A stretch of DNA of 64,000 nucleotides from Mantis religiosa (Eukaryota; Arthropoda; Insecta; Mantodea; Mantidae), in contig CM060958.1 in the NCBI GenBank assembly GCA_030765055.1, positions 82,499,783 to 82,563,782 of the forward strand. Reading direction: 5' to 3'. Position 1 is the first letter of the stretch. Every line of letters starts with the position of its first letter. A program made the translations under genes and the position numbers. Below the pieces are notes generated by a model. That model was not told the origin of the DNA and did no database searches. It worked only from the letters and a program-made list of their open reading frames with translations. Shown in pieces: positions 1 through 10,619 of the stretch.

Positions 1-300
1 TTTCCTAAATGCTCAGGTATAGTAGGTGAATTTTCTATAATTCCAATTTGTGTTTGGAAGTGGTGTCGGTGTAGTACTTTCTGAAATTATCTTGAGTTTT
101 TCCTTTCTTTTTATCATGTTCCTTATGATGGCTGGATTGAATCCATTTAACGTTGCTGTATCTTTTATGTGCTGTTGCTCTTTCGAAAACTCCTCCTTAC
201 TGAATGGGACATTGTATAACCGGCGAATTAAACTTCTAAAGGTAGCTAATTGATGTGAAACTGGGTTGCATTCATTTTTCTTTATATGATTGTCTATGTG
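1..300 (-). pseudogene. Penelope-like element (PLE) coding fragment, 5' and 3' truncated
   Basis: Read on the minus strand, about 300 to 1 gives a peptide containing RSLIRRLYNVPFSKEEF followed by an NGF...IIRNMIKRKEK stretch. This is the spacer between the RT thumb and the GIY-YIG endonuclease of Penelope-like retroelements. The PLE at 42.6-43.6 kb has the equivalent NSLTHRLVNLPLSQQEY...KNGYGKNLVDKKLK. Neither the RT catalytic block nor the endonuclease is present. It abuts PLE terminal sequence in the opposite orientation at 305, the inverted-pair arrangement seen throughout this window. The subfamily is distinct from the 42 kb copy. Confidence 0.7.
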
Positions 301-304
301 TCTT

Positions 305-450
305 GGAGATTGAAAATGGAGGCCAGGGCCTTTGAAACTAGTCTCTCATAAATATATGAAAAAGTAAGTGATGAGTGTCAATAAACCAACCACATATAAT
401 TTTTATATTAATTTTGACGTCACTGTTACTAAATTCCTCCAAACACACAT
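305..450 (+). repeat. PLE terminal module, copy 1 of a 146-bp direct repeat
   Basis: About 146 bp repeated almost exactly at 501-646 (only a few mismatches). The same module, in either orientation, follows PLE coding 3' ends elsewhere (12.8, 31.6 and 55.2 kb), so it is the PLE terminal repeat rather than host sequence. It begins with a hammerhead-like fold (306-347) and ends in a TGACGTCA-containing segment. Confidence 0.75.
306..347 (+). ncRNA. hammerhead-ribozyme-like motif (PLE terminus)
   Basis: Stem I GAGA (306-309) pairs with TCTC (344-347). Core TTGAAAA, an extra T, then a stem II hairpin built from GGCC/GGCC flanked by G-T pairs, then GAAAC (334-338), palindromic ACTAGT for stem III, and a GTC cleavage triplet (341-343). 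Deviations from the CUGANGA consensus (C3 to U, G8 to A) suggest weak or no activity. Confidence 0.45.
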
Positions 451-500
451 CAAGAATAGGCGAACAAGTCTTGAGGAATAACAAAATGGAGTTATTAAAA

Positions 501-646
501 GGAGATTGAAAATGGAGGCTAGGGCCTTTGAAACTAGTCTCTCATAAATATATGAAAAAGTAAGTGATGAGTGTCAATAAACCAACCACAAATAATTTTT
601 ATATTAATTTTGACGTCACTGTTACTAAATTCCTCCAAACACACAT
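501..646 (+). repeat. PLE terminal module, copy 2 of the 146-bp direct repeat
   Basis: Near-identical to 305-450. It is separated from copy 1 by 50 bp of unrelated sequence (451-500). The near identity implies recent duplication or insertion of tandem PLE termini. Confidence 0.75.
502..543 (+). ncRNA. hammerhead-ribozyme-like motif (PLE terminus)
   Basis: Same fold as 306-347: GAGA 502-505 with TCTC 540-543, GAAAC, ACTAGT, GTC. The stem II hairpin carries one C-to-T change relative to copy 1. Confidence 0.45.
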
Positions 647-1280
647 TGTTAAAATCACTTAGTACATCAATAGAACTGAATATTTGGGTAAAAATATACA
701 TAATCAAAAACAGTAATATAGTAAATTTTTAAACCCCAACATTAAATGAAGTGTTAAAACTTAGTGCCCCTAACACCAGATGGCGAGGGGTTAGAAGCAG
801 CAGAATAGTGGAGGAGGAAGAAAGTATTCATCAGTCACCCAGCTAGCTGAGGATGAAATTGAACGATTTTAAAAATGTTCCAATGTTACAACAATTTTAG
901 AAAGTGAAGGTGAGTGTAAACAAAGTGACTCATAAAACCAAAATAAAAAATACTTCACTGTCAATAATGCTTCCGTTTGTAATATTTAGGAAAAAGTCTA
1001 TTTGGATTAGGCCCTGATCATCCTATTATACAGTACATCCAGGGTGCTCTCCACATTTTACATGCCTCTGGCATTAACATGGTGGGTATATGGATTCCTG
1101 GTCTTGCTGGCTCGCCAGAGAAATGGTAGATTCAGCAGTTAAGTCAAGAAACACAGAGCGTGCTATTAGCATATCCTGCGTCACCTCGGAACATTTTAGG
1201 TTTGCGGAGAGCAGTGCTGTCTTGCTGTCAGCAGTCTGCAGAAATAAACTTAGAACAGAGAAGGTACTTCTAGTTATCTG
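647..1280. other. gwl intron, no recognised content
   Basis: No ORF with recognisable protein similarity, no tandem structure and no terminal inverted repeat seen. A 66-codon open frame at 1090-1290 has no features I recognise. Confidence 0.5.
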
Positions 1281-1417
1281 GGTAGATTAGATTAGCTTTT
1301 GTTCAAGGAGTATTAAACAGGAGGGACACAATCCCTACCTGTCTGCACCGAAACGTGAGGTTTATTGTATGGTTTTTCTCCCTGTTTCTCCTAGCCATTC
1401 TCTCCTCAAACTCGAAT

Positions 1418-1689
1418 GAGTTTGATGAGTCCATGGATTAGGTTCTTGTTCGATGCAATCCCCTTTGGATTCAATGTTCCAGATTGAGTTTGAGGAGTCC
1501 ATGGATTAGGTTCTTGTTCGATGCAATCCCCTTTGGATTCAATGTTCCAGATTGAGTTTGAGGAGTCCATGGTTTAGGTTCTTGTTCGATGCAATCCCCT
1601 TTGGATTCAATGTTCCAGATTGAGTTTGAGGAGTCCATGGATTAGGTTCTTGTTCGATGCAATCCCCTTTGGATCCAATGTTCCAGATT
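1418..1689. repeat. 68-bp tandem repeat, 4 units
   Basis: Units at 1418-1485, 1486-1553, 1554-1621 and 1622-1689 differ by only a few substitutions. A further inverted half unit (CTCCTCAAACTC) lies just before the first unit at about 1402. In minus orientation the unit reads as the last coding residues of LINE A (GTLDPKGIASNKNLIHGLLK), so a piece of LINE coding sequence has been tandemly amplified in place. Confidence 0.9.
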
Positions 1690-1705
1690 GATTGTATCTA
1701 TTATA

Positions 1706-2735
1706 CTAGTCGCCAAACTAGAATGTGATTGACAGTAACCACATGGAATAACGGTCTAAATAAATGGGAGGGGATGAGTACATCATAACGGCTGTCATAG
1801 TAATGATTAAAATGAGCAATTAGAGTCGAGACGTTTCCATGACAACGTTAGACGCTACACCTTGGTTGCCGATATTCTAACACATGCTTAGCATGACTGG
1901 CATGCGAGCGAGTTACGCAAATGCTGCAGTAAATACAATACCTAGGTTTTTATTTCTCTTCTGATAACGCTGCATAAACAGAATGCCCTCACAGTTAGAG
2001 ATCCTGTACTGTACTGGCAAGTTACTTTGCATTTTATTTGTGGCAATTTGCCTTGGTTTGCGTGTGCCTAAGTCCGTGCATCTGAGCGCATGTTGTGATC
2101 ATTTGCAATTGTGTTTAATGAATGTTTAATTATGTCTAAGTATAGTGACAAGCGAAAACCTGAACATGCTCGGGAACCAAATAAAACTTTATTTGGTAAA
2201 GGTACTCCAAATAAAGGACATACATGGGAAATATGCTGTGTGAGAGAATACTTCGATGAGGAGAAATTGAAAGGGGAGTCTAGTATTTCATTCTCTAAGA
2301 GCTTGATAGGACTTCACGTGCATAGGTATCAGTAAGAGCATTAAGGTTAAGACTGGGAAAGAAAAGTATTTTAAAGAAGAAAGACATTGGGGTATAAATT
2401 AGAAACTCCTGGGAAAAATTATGTAAGCAGCATTTTCCCATTTCAATAAGCATCAAAATGTCACAGGTATGCCTCTTTGTTACGATGATCTGTACATTGT
2501 TGTGTTCTTGCATGTTCTAGCATTTGCATGTAGATCCACGACTACTATCGTCTTTGTGTATAGTATTATAAATAATTAATAATAATAACAATAATAATAA
2601 AATACCCATTGCAGTCACAACAAATCATCTTCGCAAGCGTGGTGCTATCGCGCTCTCCATGTGGCAGCAATAAGTGGCAACGCCGCCTCTCTCTCCATAC
2701 GAAATGTCAATCACTTTCTAGATTTGCGCGACCAG
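1706..2735 (+). mobile_element. non-autonomous IS630-Tc1-mariner-like element, copy 1 (1030 bp)
   Basis: Imperfect terminal inverted repeats of about 30 bp: left starts CTAGTCGCCAAACTAGAATG, the right end reversed starts CTGGTCGCGCAAATCTAGAA, and both lead into GTGATTGACA. TA on both sides (1704-1705 and 2736-2737) fits a TA target duplication. It is inserted in the C-terminal coding part of LINE A: removing the element rejoins CEVLGSY to NRYNQSGTLDPKG. Copy 2 is at 16772-17803. The interior holds only the N-terminal part of a transposase. Confidence 0.85.
2111..2433 (+). pseudogene. transposase N-terminal remnant (HTH part) of the 1030-bp element
   Basis: The open frame starts MFNECLIMSKYSDKRKPEHA and contains a GHTWEICCVREYFDEEKLKG helix. 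With shifts it continues through a RISEGIKVK-like segment and an ETPGKN motif. The series resembles the N-terminal DNA-binding region of IS630-related transposases (compare SVRSIG...KLTTPGK in the Sailor transposase at 44 kb). No catalytic DDE domain follows: the 3' terminal repeat is about 300 bp away. Copy 2 preserves the same frame (17174 onward). Family assignment beyond IS630-like is inference. Confidence 0.5.
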
Positions 2736-4500
2736 TATAACTTCCAAGCACTTCACACTAGAATATTGAATGAGAGGTTGTTTCCTCCCTTATTCTGTTC
2801 TGGGAGAGTCCCATTTTTTGCAAGTGTTTTTGGAAGTTCCCATATCTGGTTATCAGGTCCACCATGAGTCTCATCTGCTTCTTAGTTAAATTGAAGACTG
2901 CAGTAGTTCTTAAAGGGCGTGTTGCTGCATCATTAACTTTCCATGCCTTTGCTTCTGGATTTTTTCCCCAATATTCTATATGCTGTCTTTGAATCCACCT
3001 TAATAGAATAATCTTACCATTAATTTGGTAATACCTAAGACAGGTTCTGTGCCTATAAATGGGGTCTGCGCTCCCCTCTTGGCCAGCCTGTCTACTATTT
3101 CATTTCCATGTACTCCAGAGTAGCCAGGGACCCATGCTAGAGGGAGTCTATTACATTCTCCTAACCTTTCTAGAGTTTCTTGGCAGTCCTCAACAATCTT
3201 TGAACTCGTAAGGGATGCTGACAGTACCTAAAGCACTGCCTGACTATTGAGTATATCCAGATGTTATGCCTAGCATAGCTTCTGTCCACACACTCCTCCA
3301 TGTAAGCTCTAATGGCATACAGTTCTGCCTGGAATACAGTGGTCAAAAGTTTCTAAAGGATACCACTTCTCCAGCTTGGGCTGTCTTCCATATAAACCAG
3401 CACCAGTTTTCATTATTGGTTTTAGATCCATCAGTGAACAACACAATGTCCCCTGATCAGTGTTGATGAGTAGTCTCCCAGTCCTCCCTACCTTCATTTA
3501 ATACATTGGAGGAGTTATTGAGACAGAGAGATGGCTTCATGAAGGGCTAAACAGGCTAATCAATGTACCTTTTCCAGTTCCTTGATGGCTCCTACCTGCT
3601 CAGTCTTTTTCCACCAAACTAGTGATCCATAGCTAACTATGGGCCTCACTACAGTTGTATAAATCCAGTGGGTACTTTTGGGACTTAAATCCCAGTTTGT
3701 ACCACAGGCTCTTTTGGTACTCATTATGCCATTTTAGCTTTGGTGCATGTTGCTTTTAGGTGAGGGTTCCAAGTAAGTCCACTATCCAGGGTTACTCCTA
3801 AATACTTTACTTCACCCTTCACTGGCAACACCACCAAATAATTGGAGTTTCCAGTATGATGCCTGGATATACTTCTTTATGAATGGTATCACCGCAGTCT
3901 TCTTGGGATTTACTCCAAGATCCTGTTTTTGGCACCACCTCTACAATATTCAAAGTTCATTGAGCCAGTGTTTTAACAGATTTTCATCTTTGCCAAAGAG
4001 CAGAATGACCAGGTCATCTCCATACCTTTGCCAATAGATTTCACTACTGTTTAGTTCCTCTATGAGATCATGAACTACAAGATTATGGCCAATAACCCCC
4101 CTTGTGGACATTTTCTTGTAGCACTGACTACCATACTTTCCTCTAAGATGGTAGTCACAATTCTGCAGCTTTTTAGCATGGTCTTGCTCCACCTACACAA
4201 ATTGGTGTCTACCCCATGCTTTCTACAGCTCTATACATAGCTCTATGCAAAGGCTCCTTCGATACCCAGAAATATTCCTAGCACAATCTCTTTGTTGTGT
4301 AATGCTTTATTTACCTACCGAAATAAGTGTGAAGGGCTGTCTCGCTGGTTTGTCTTTTTGATAGGCATGTTGATTCGCATGTAAATGAACAATCGTTAGC
4401 CTTGTTTCCCTTACATGTCTATCAATCAATTACTCTAAAGAGTCTGCCTGTTGCAGTAGAGCCGGAAATATTCCGTCTGGCCCTGGTGGCTTACACAGTT
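2736..4500 (-). pseudogene. LINE A reverse transcriptase, thumb and RNase H (broken)
   Basis: Minus-strand reading shows, in order, GPDGIFPALLQQ (4490), an AFD-like block near 4260, a PQGGV-like segment at about 4090, a Y(G)DDLVILLFGKD palm at about 4020 (the YADD motif here reads YGDD), KYLGVTLDSGLTW-like residues near 3800, and RPIVSYGSLVWW near 3640. RNase H follows: DLKPIMKTGAG about 3420, then LAWVPGYSGVHGNEIVDRLA about 3130. The C-terminal TRYGNFQKHL segment lies near 2850. Frames switch repeatedly and stops are common, so no functional product is expected. Confidence 0.75.
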
Positions 4501-4796
4501 GAAATATAATGGGTAGTTGAAATTCCAAAACCTCACTATGTACTTATAGAGAGCTAAAAATGAATTGGGAAAGAGAAAAACATGTTGATATTTGTGACAA
4601 AATGACAAGAGAAGACTTTGCATGGTCCAGAACAGGAGTGATAAAGTTAAAAGACATAGGGGACAGAGAAGAACAAGCAAAGTGTATACTGTGTAATACG
4701 AAAATAAATAATTTTTGTCATTTATTGATAGAATGTGAGGAAACATTGAATTGGACTATGTTACCTAGTGAAATTTTAATTAACAAGTTGTTGATT

Positions 4797-5369
4797 TCAA
4801 ATGCTACGCTTTGGCAATGAAGCCATTAGCTCTCTTGCTCTCCAATATTTCTGTGTAGTTGATCTGGCAGGTAGGGCTTCACAGGTTATAAGATGTTCTT
4901 CAGTCATTTCCTCTTCTTTGTTGCACAGAGGACAATTTGGACTTCTATAAATTCCTATTCTGTGTAAGTGTTTGGCCAAATAATCATGTTCCGTAAGTAA
5001 TCTAAAATTTGCTACTGCAGCTTTATGTGGAATTTCTGGAATAATTTCTTCGATTTTTAATTAAAATGTTCCATTTTTTATATTTGGCTTTGTTAGATAT
5101 TGATTGGTTTTGTTTGTTTTTATATTTGCTTTTGATTAATCTTTTTATGGATGTAAAGGATAAGTTTTTACTTTTGTTCTGAATTAAATTTGCACCTTTT
5201 TGGCAAGAAAATCAGCTGATTCATTTCTAGCAATTCCACAATGTGCAGGTATCCACTGTAATATAATTCTTTTCTGTAGTTTTTTAAGTTGTTGGGTCAT
5301 TTTAATCTTTTTAATTAAAAAGTTATTGAGTGTTAAATCAAGAAGTAATGTATTGGAAATAGAAAAGTA
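4797..5369 (-). pseudogene. LINE B: RNase H and C-terminus of a non-LTR retrotransposon
   Basis: Minus reading gives QWIPAHCGIARNESADFLAK (the end of an RNase H domain, about 5270-5200), a broken stretch, then HDYLAKHLHRIGIYRSPNCP, CNKEEEMTEEHLITCEAL and a C-terminal YWRARELMASLPK. The same family occurs at 57.2-58.8 kb (LAAHLHRINIFESPTC...). It is 5'-truncated at about 5369, exactly where the mariner begins. It lies inside LINE C. Confidence 0.75.
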
Positions 5370-6616
5370 CGTGGGCTGTTCAATAAAGAATGATCACAAC
5401 GTGCCTTTACTTATCATAATTTTGATGGTCCTTCTCAAAATAGTCTTCCCTGAATGCGATGCACTTGTCCTAGCGTTTCTGCCAGTCTTCAAAGACATGC
5501 TGGAAACCATTTTTTGAAGGATCCTTCAAAATTGCCTTTGCAGCCTTCACCACTGCTTCTGATGATGGATAATGCCTCCCACGAAGGTGTTTCTTCAAGT
5601 TGGGGAATAGAAAAAAGTAACATGGGGCCAAATCCAGACTATTGGGAGGGTGAGGGATGCACTTCACGTTGATTTTTGCAAGATATTCAGCAACAACATT
5701 GGCAATATGTGGCCGTGCATTATCGTGGTGCAGCATCCAGCCTGCTTCACGGAAATGTGGACTTGCAATGTTTTCAGGACATCTCTGTAGTATCGTCCAG
5801 TTACTGATGCGTGTGCAGGTACAACATGCTGATAAACCATTCCATGAATATCAAAGAATGAGATGACCATAACTTTCCCAGCAGAAGCAACCACTTTTGC
5901 TTTTTTGGGGGTTGGTGATATAGGAGATTTCCGCACTGAGCTTTGCTGTTTGCTCTCAGGATCAAAATGATGTAGCCAAGTTTCATCAGCAGTGATTACG
6001 TTTGAAAGAAACTCCAGATCTTCCTCTAACATCAACTTTAACTGCATGCAGACCTGCATGCGAATATCCTTTTGTTCGGGAATCAACGGTCTTGGAACCC
6101 ATCGCGCAGAAACACGTCTCATGTTTCACCAACGTGTGGGTGGCACCCAATGAAATGTTCAGTATTTCAGAAAGTGATCTTAAGGTAATTTGTTGATCCT
6201 CTCTCACAATGGCAGTAGCAGTGTTGATGTTTTCTTCCATAAGAGCAGTAACTGGAGTACCGAGTCCGCCTTCCTTTGAAATTTGTCTCCCCTCTTTAAA
6301 CATTTTAAACCACCTTCGAGCTGTGCTGTAGGGAAGAACAGACTCTCCAGCCTCAACTGAAGATTTGTTGAGACGAAAGCAGAATTTCAAAGCCGTATAT
6401 TGTTCCTCATGTGTTACCTACATTGCAGTGGTAGGTGATACTGAACATGTCTGAACTTGCCTGGTTCTCACAGGCGGGAACCAGGAGTACCAACAATGAA
6501 ACTACTACGGCGTGCTTGTTTCACTTTAAGCTAACAAAATGTAATAAGATTGAATTTTAGTGCGAAAAATTACGACCATAAAAAAATTATGATCATTCTT
6601 TATTGAACAGTCCTTG
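5370..6616 (-). mobile_element. mariner element, 1247 bp, TA-flanked
   Basis: Terminal inverted repeats share CTGTTCAATAAAGAATGATC at both ends. TA flanks both sides (5368-5369, 6617-6618). Length is typical of mariner (about 1.3 kb). It contains a single transposase reading on the minus strand. Confidence 0.9.
5470..6420 (-). pseudogene. mariner transposase, broken and catalytically defective
   Basis: Minus-strand frames cover the N-terminal HTH (QYTALKFCFRLNKSS...YSTARRWFKMFKEGR), the linker WVPRPL and the first catalytic Asp in TADETWLHHFDPES. The second follows in LHHDNARPHIA (about 5730), then DLAPCYFFLF, where the third Asp should be. Canonical mariner (DD34D) has SDYHLF here; this copy has a Tyr at the third Asp position. 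A stop directly follows the likely initiating ATG, and there are at least two frame breaks (near 5980-6120 and 5665-5735). It cannot encode an active enzyme. Confidence 0.9.
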
Positions 6617-6810
6617 TACTTAGGTTTTGTGAGAAATAAATGGTTAAGAAAAATTAGAAATAAGGATAATCAGGATAATGTAGATTGAGGACCAAAAGTG
6701 GTAAATAGGGTCATATAGCTCAAAAACCATGGTGTTAAGAGTCCATGGGTCCAAGGAAATTCAACTCAATAAAGAGTTGTAATTTGATATCTAGCTTGTG
6801 ATATATGTGG

Positions 6811-6814
<4 letters not shown>

Positions 6815-6844
<30 letters not shown>
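6815..6844. repeat. (AT)n microsatellite
   Basis: About 15 AT units in the 3' tail of LINE C. Confidence 0.95.
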
Positions 6845-6847
<3 letters not shown>

Positions 6848-6934
6848 ATAAATATTATTAAGTTGTAAATATATAAGAATTTGTAATTTGTATTTATAAT
6901 GAAGTGTAATAAATTCATTCATTCATATACGGTT

Positions 6935-8330
6935 GAAAAGATCCCAGGGCCCATTGGATTTTCTGAAAATCAATACATTGCTTGGACATATCCCAATCTT
7001 CCTGCCTAGGTATCCTAAGACACCTTTCTGGTGGGTCTGCCGATTGGTCTATAATTTCCATTGCAATGCATTGTAGAAATTGAGCATATCATGTGCTGAT
7101 CTGGTATATTCCCAATTTTCATTTTGAATAGTACCTCTGTGATTTGATGGTACCTTTGTTCCTGGCTCTGGCAGGAATCTCCTCCACCTCACAGAATGCC
7201 TTCCAGGAAGTTGTTTTGGCATATTTGATTGCTCTGTTATATTCATTCAGGGCATTTAGTATTCTGTCCATTGCTTATTTTTTCTGGCACCTTTGTTAAA
7301 CGGTCTTCACATCTGTTTTCTCATCTCCTCCAGAGTGTTATTCCACCAGAATACATTCCTGTTTTTTATGCAACAATTATCTATATATGAGGTCATTATA
7401 GCTGTTTCAAGTTGATCAGCCCCATCCTCTATATCGACCATATTCCTATTTGAACTTTTCATTTTGCTTAGGTATTGATTGAGATTTGTTCTATTGGAGT
7501 CCCAGTCTGTTTTCCAGGGATTTATATAGACTATGGTCTCTTTTTCTCCCATATCTGTCTCATATCTAACATATATGTGGTCAGAAAAACAATTCTTTTG
7601 ATACATGCCATCGTTTCATATGGTCTCCCATTATATATGTCCCAAAAATGCTATCTATAACTTGCTGTCTTATTGCATTATGAAAGTTAACATCTTTTCC
7701 CCTGTTAAATATCTCTAAATTTCTTTCAACAAGGTATTCAGGTAAGTACTCACCTTTGATGTTAGGGTCACTGCTCCCCCACACCAAATTGTGAGTGTTT
7801 GCATCACACCTCACCAGAAGTTGTTCATTCAGCCTTTGAGAGCTGTCAACTAAATTCTCTTGCCTCTTGCGGATGAGAAAAGTTTTCTTCATCATGAATG
7901 TATGCTGATGCCAGGACCACTTCCCTGTTGCTCCCTTTCATATGTTGTCTGAGCCAAATGGTTATCAAATCCCTTGAATATTAAAACACCAGTATCTTGA
8001 GGTATTATTAATTCAACCAAAAAAAAAAATTAAAAATAAAATTTAGGAATTAATCTACCTTCAAAGAAAAATAAAGAGAAATTATGTTGTTGTATATGAA
8101 ACACAATTTCTTACATAAATGCAAGTTTGGGGTTTCTTTTCATTGCTGGCATAGGTTCAGTTACCTCCAGTTCTCATCTTCGATACCCTCCTCCTAACTA
8201 CATAGGGTTCTTGCATCAGTACTATGTCCACCTGTTCTCTTACAAGGAGTCTCTGCAGTTCTGCTGATCTCCCTTTACTGTGTTGCATCTTCAGGTTCCA
8301 TTTTGCTGCCATCTTTAATGTCTTTTAATA
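6935..8330 (-). pseudogene. LINE A endonuclease and start of RT (broken)
   Basis: Minus-strand reading starts near 8310 with LQINLQHSKGRSAELQRLLV and a QEPYV block, the N-terminus of an apurinic-type endonuclease. CDANTHNLVWGSSDPN and FHNAIRQQVIDSIFGT follow (7820-7660), then SDHIYVRYE (about 7570). A connecting region with NPWKTDWDSNRTN comes next, ending at 6935 with FQKIQWALGSFQPY, right before the RT GPDG motif resumed at 4490. The catalytic landmarks QEP, CDANTHN and SDH are recognisable, but frameshifts and stops disrupt the frame. Confidence 0.75.
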
Positions 8331-8334
8331 CCCT

Positions 8335-9830
8335 GACAGTAACCTCCGAAAACCCTAAATATAATTTTAGGCCATGTGCTCGCAGGGCTTTCAGGGATCT
8401 TTCATCAGTATCAACCACAATGGTCTGGCCTTAATCCTCCACTTTGCGGTTGATCACTCTCCATCCCTCTGTTGTGATAGCGGTATTCTGACTCCCAATC
8501 ATATCAAATAGAGTTGATGGAGGGACATCTTTTAAGATTTGTGGACCTAGATAGATATTTTTGCGATCTATAGGAGTGCTCCTGCTGTCTTAACCAGCAG
8601 TTTAGTATCCTCCCATGGAGATATTCTGGGTATTATTTCTTTCAGCCACCCTGTTGTCTCCATCCCTTCACAGACAGAGATGACTTCTGAAACTAGGTCC
8701 AATACCTTTTCCAATTTTCTCAAAAAGAGCCATCTGCAGTTGTACCTCTTGTTCAGGGCTAATTTGAACCAGCGGATAACCTTGTTGGATTACCGAAATG
8801 CTGAGGTCAAAATACTATAGGTCTGTTTCCCTATTTCCTGTCTAGGCCTTTTCGTAGATTCTAGAAGTATTCAAGGTTCTATCTTCCCTAGATCTTTTAT
8901 TCCCAGCAGAAATTATAGGAGTTTTCTTTGTCCCTTCTTTGTCCTTCATTCACTTGCAGGCAGCCATTCTTTTTCCTCCTTAAGTCTTTGTTCCTTAAGG
9001 AGTTTCCTTTTTTTTTGCCCCTGATACAGTTTTGATTTGTACCAGGTCTGACTCTTTAGCTGTATTACCATGTCTCATCTGGAGTCTTGTCCTCCATCGG
9101 TTTACCTGGATCTAGCTTCATTGGTTCGGTTCCCAATGTTGCAAACTGGGATTCCAAGGTATCTTGTCTTACAAGTTCCTTTTCCTCCTTCGTCTGTGAC
9201 TTTTTGTTCTCAGTGACCAGTTTTGGTCCCTCCTATGAGTACGGGATACATATAAGTTCACACCAGCGGAGTGTCAATCTCTGGTGTAAGGCTACATACT
9301 CAGAAGGATTACCTGGTATCCCTGAGACTGTTAATGGCATATCTCCCATGTACCATGCACCCTGCACCCCATCAGCATGAATTTCATTACACCTTAGGGT
9401 TGGGCAAGTGCTTTAGTTTTCTCCATTTTGTGTCCATTGAGTATCTACCCATTGAGTGTCAACAGCCCATTCATTTCCCAAAAATAGAGTATTATCTCCC
9501 TCACCATGAAAAGGATATGATATGCCTGGAAAACATGTCCTCCAGCCATATCAGTAGCAGTCCTGAGGGGGTAACTGGGTAACTTCCTCTCATACATTTT
9601 GTCAGGAGTTCACTTTGGCTCAGTTGTGTATCGGCCACTGCAGTTTTACCCACTTATCTTTTTAACAGGTACCCTGCTCCAGTTTGTCTGCTGTGTTACA
9701 AAGCTCTTTTGGTCTTTCATGTGTTGCTATAGTGTGTTTCCCTAGCACATTTTTGGGAACCTCTGCAGCTGCTGGTCAGCTTTGCAAAGATCCTTTCAGA
9801 CAATAACAAAGCGGCTGAAAATATTTTTAA
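8335..9830 (-). pseudogene. LINE A ORF1 (gag-like), degenerate
   Basis: Minus-strand pieces such as VVDTDERSLKALRAHGLKLY (about 8390), ILKDVPPSTLFDMIGSQNTA (about 8510), GAGCMVHGRYAI (about 9345) and RTATDMAGGHVFQAY (about 9545) have the feel of the gag-like ORF1 preceding a Jockey-type ORF2, and they sit directly upstream of the endonuclease. Too broken to define start or zinc knuckles. The 5' limit near 9830 is a guess from where readable frame ends. Confidence 0.5.
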
Positions 9831-10069
9831 ATTGTCAAGACTAGATCTTTAACTTAAGATTTAGTGAAATGTACATCAAGATTTTATACCTTTTGCCTCT
9901 TTATTTGTTATTTCAAATTTATCTCTGACGCTTGCTTCTATGTGGATAGAATTTTATTTTGTAATAATCCTTATCTCGGTTCTCTGCCATGATTTGTTTC
10001 TAAGCACTGATACCTTTCACCAGAAATAAATGTTTTGAGACTCCATGAACCCAAGAGGAAGCATTTTCG

Positions 10070-10100
<31 letters not shown>

Positions 10101-10619
10101 ATGTGCGTGTTGTGCACTTGTTTGTCTGAACAGCATAACTTAAAAATAAAAAGTCAGTTACGAAATCAAACTTAAGCTCATTAAGTTTCAAGGATGCGAC
10201 TCAAAGTTTTCATGAAAATCCCCCACCCATATTACCTTTTATATAGAAAATTTTGAACATTTTGATCCCTTCAAATGCCTCTAATGATTTTGATTAAATG
10301 TTTAAGACATTTTCATATCAAAGTGTATATTTTGTTTTTTCTGGAAATGACCTCTAAAATCCTTTTCATTTAATGACTTCTGCATAATTGGCAAACCATA
10401 AGAGATAGACAAACTCTTACTTCCCAGAAAGTAAATTTTCATTTATGTATGCAATTTGTTTCAAATCCATTTTTTGTGGAGCTAAGCATATTTTTAAAAA
10501 TATTTATATCCTGTCTTACTGCTATGTTCATATCAAGTTTTTAGCTTTGAAACATATTGCATATTGGCAATGGTGTTAACTTATATACAGTGATTTTTCT
10601 TTGGGTTTTGTATACTAGA
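9831..10619. other. gwl intron, mostly featureless; 27-base A run at 10070-10096
   Basis: No recognisable coding or repeat family. The A run could be an old retroposon tail, but nothing identifiable precedes it. Confidence 0.5.

Larger units (their letters stand above)
4505..6930 (+). mobile_element. LINE C: 5'-truncated non-LTR element inserted in LINE A, itself split
   Basis: Plus-strand C-terminal peptide at 4560-4820 (WSRTGVIKLKDIGDREEQAK then a CILC...HLLIEC zinc-knuckle-like motif). The last residues continue beyond the next insertion at 6622-6680 (FVRNKWLRKIRNKDNQ-like), matching the end of the LINE at 10.6-12.3 kb (LYRIREKWIKIKEAK). A (TA)n tract and ATTC repeats form the 3' tail (6815-6930). 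Both borders lie in the LINE A RT start: FQP before, GPDG after. A diverged short duplication (CAGTTGAAA / CGGTTGAAA) flanks it. Confidence 0.6.
1281..9830 (-). mobile_element. LINE A: degenerate non-LTR retrotransposon (Jockey/R1-like, with RNase H), heavily interrupted
   Basis: Minus-strand pieces in correct order: ORF1 (about 9800-8335), apurinic-like endonuclease (8330-7000), start of RT (6990-6935), RT continuing at 4500 with GPDGIFPALLQQ, RT palm and thumb (4490-3500), RNase H (3500-3050) and the C-terminal region down to about 1400, where it becomes the 68-bp tandem array. The 3' end near 1281 looks like a short TAATCTAATC-type tail. The reading is broken by many stops. Interruptions: a TA-flanked DNA transposon at 1706-2735 and LINE C at about 4505-6930. 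Frames on both sides of each interruption read on into each other, which is the main support for a single element. Confidence 0.75.

Noticed and set aside
50..253. Plus-strand 67-codon hydrophobic open frame
   Set aside because: It is the antisense of a PLE coding fragment.
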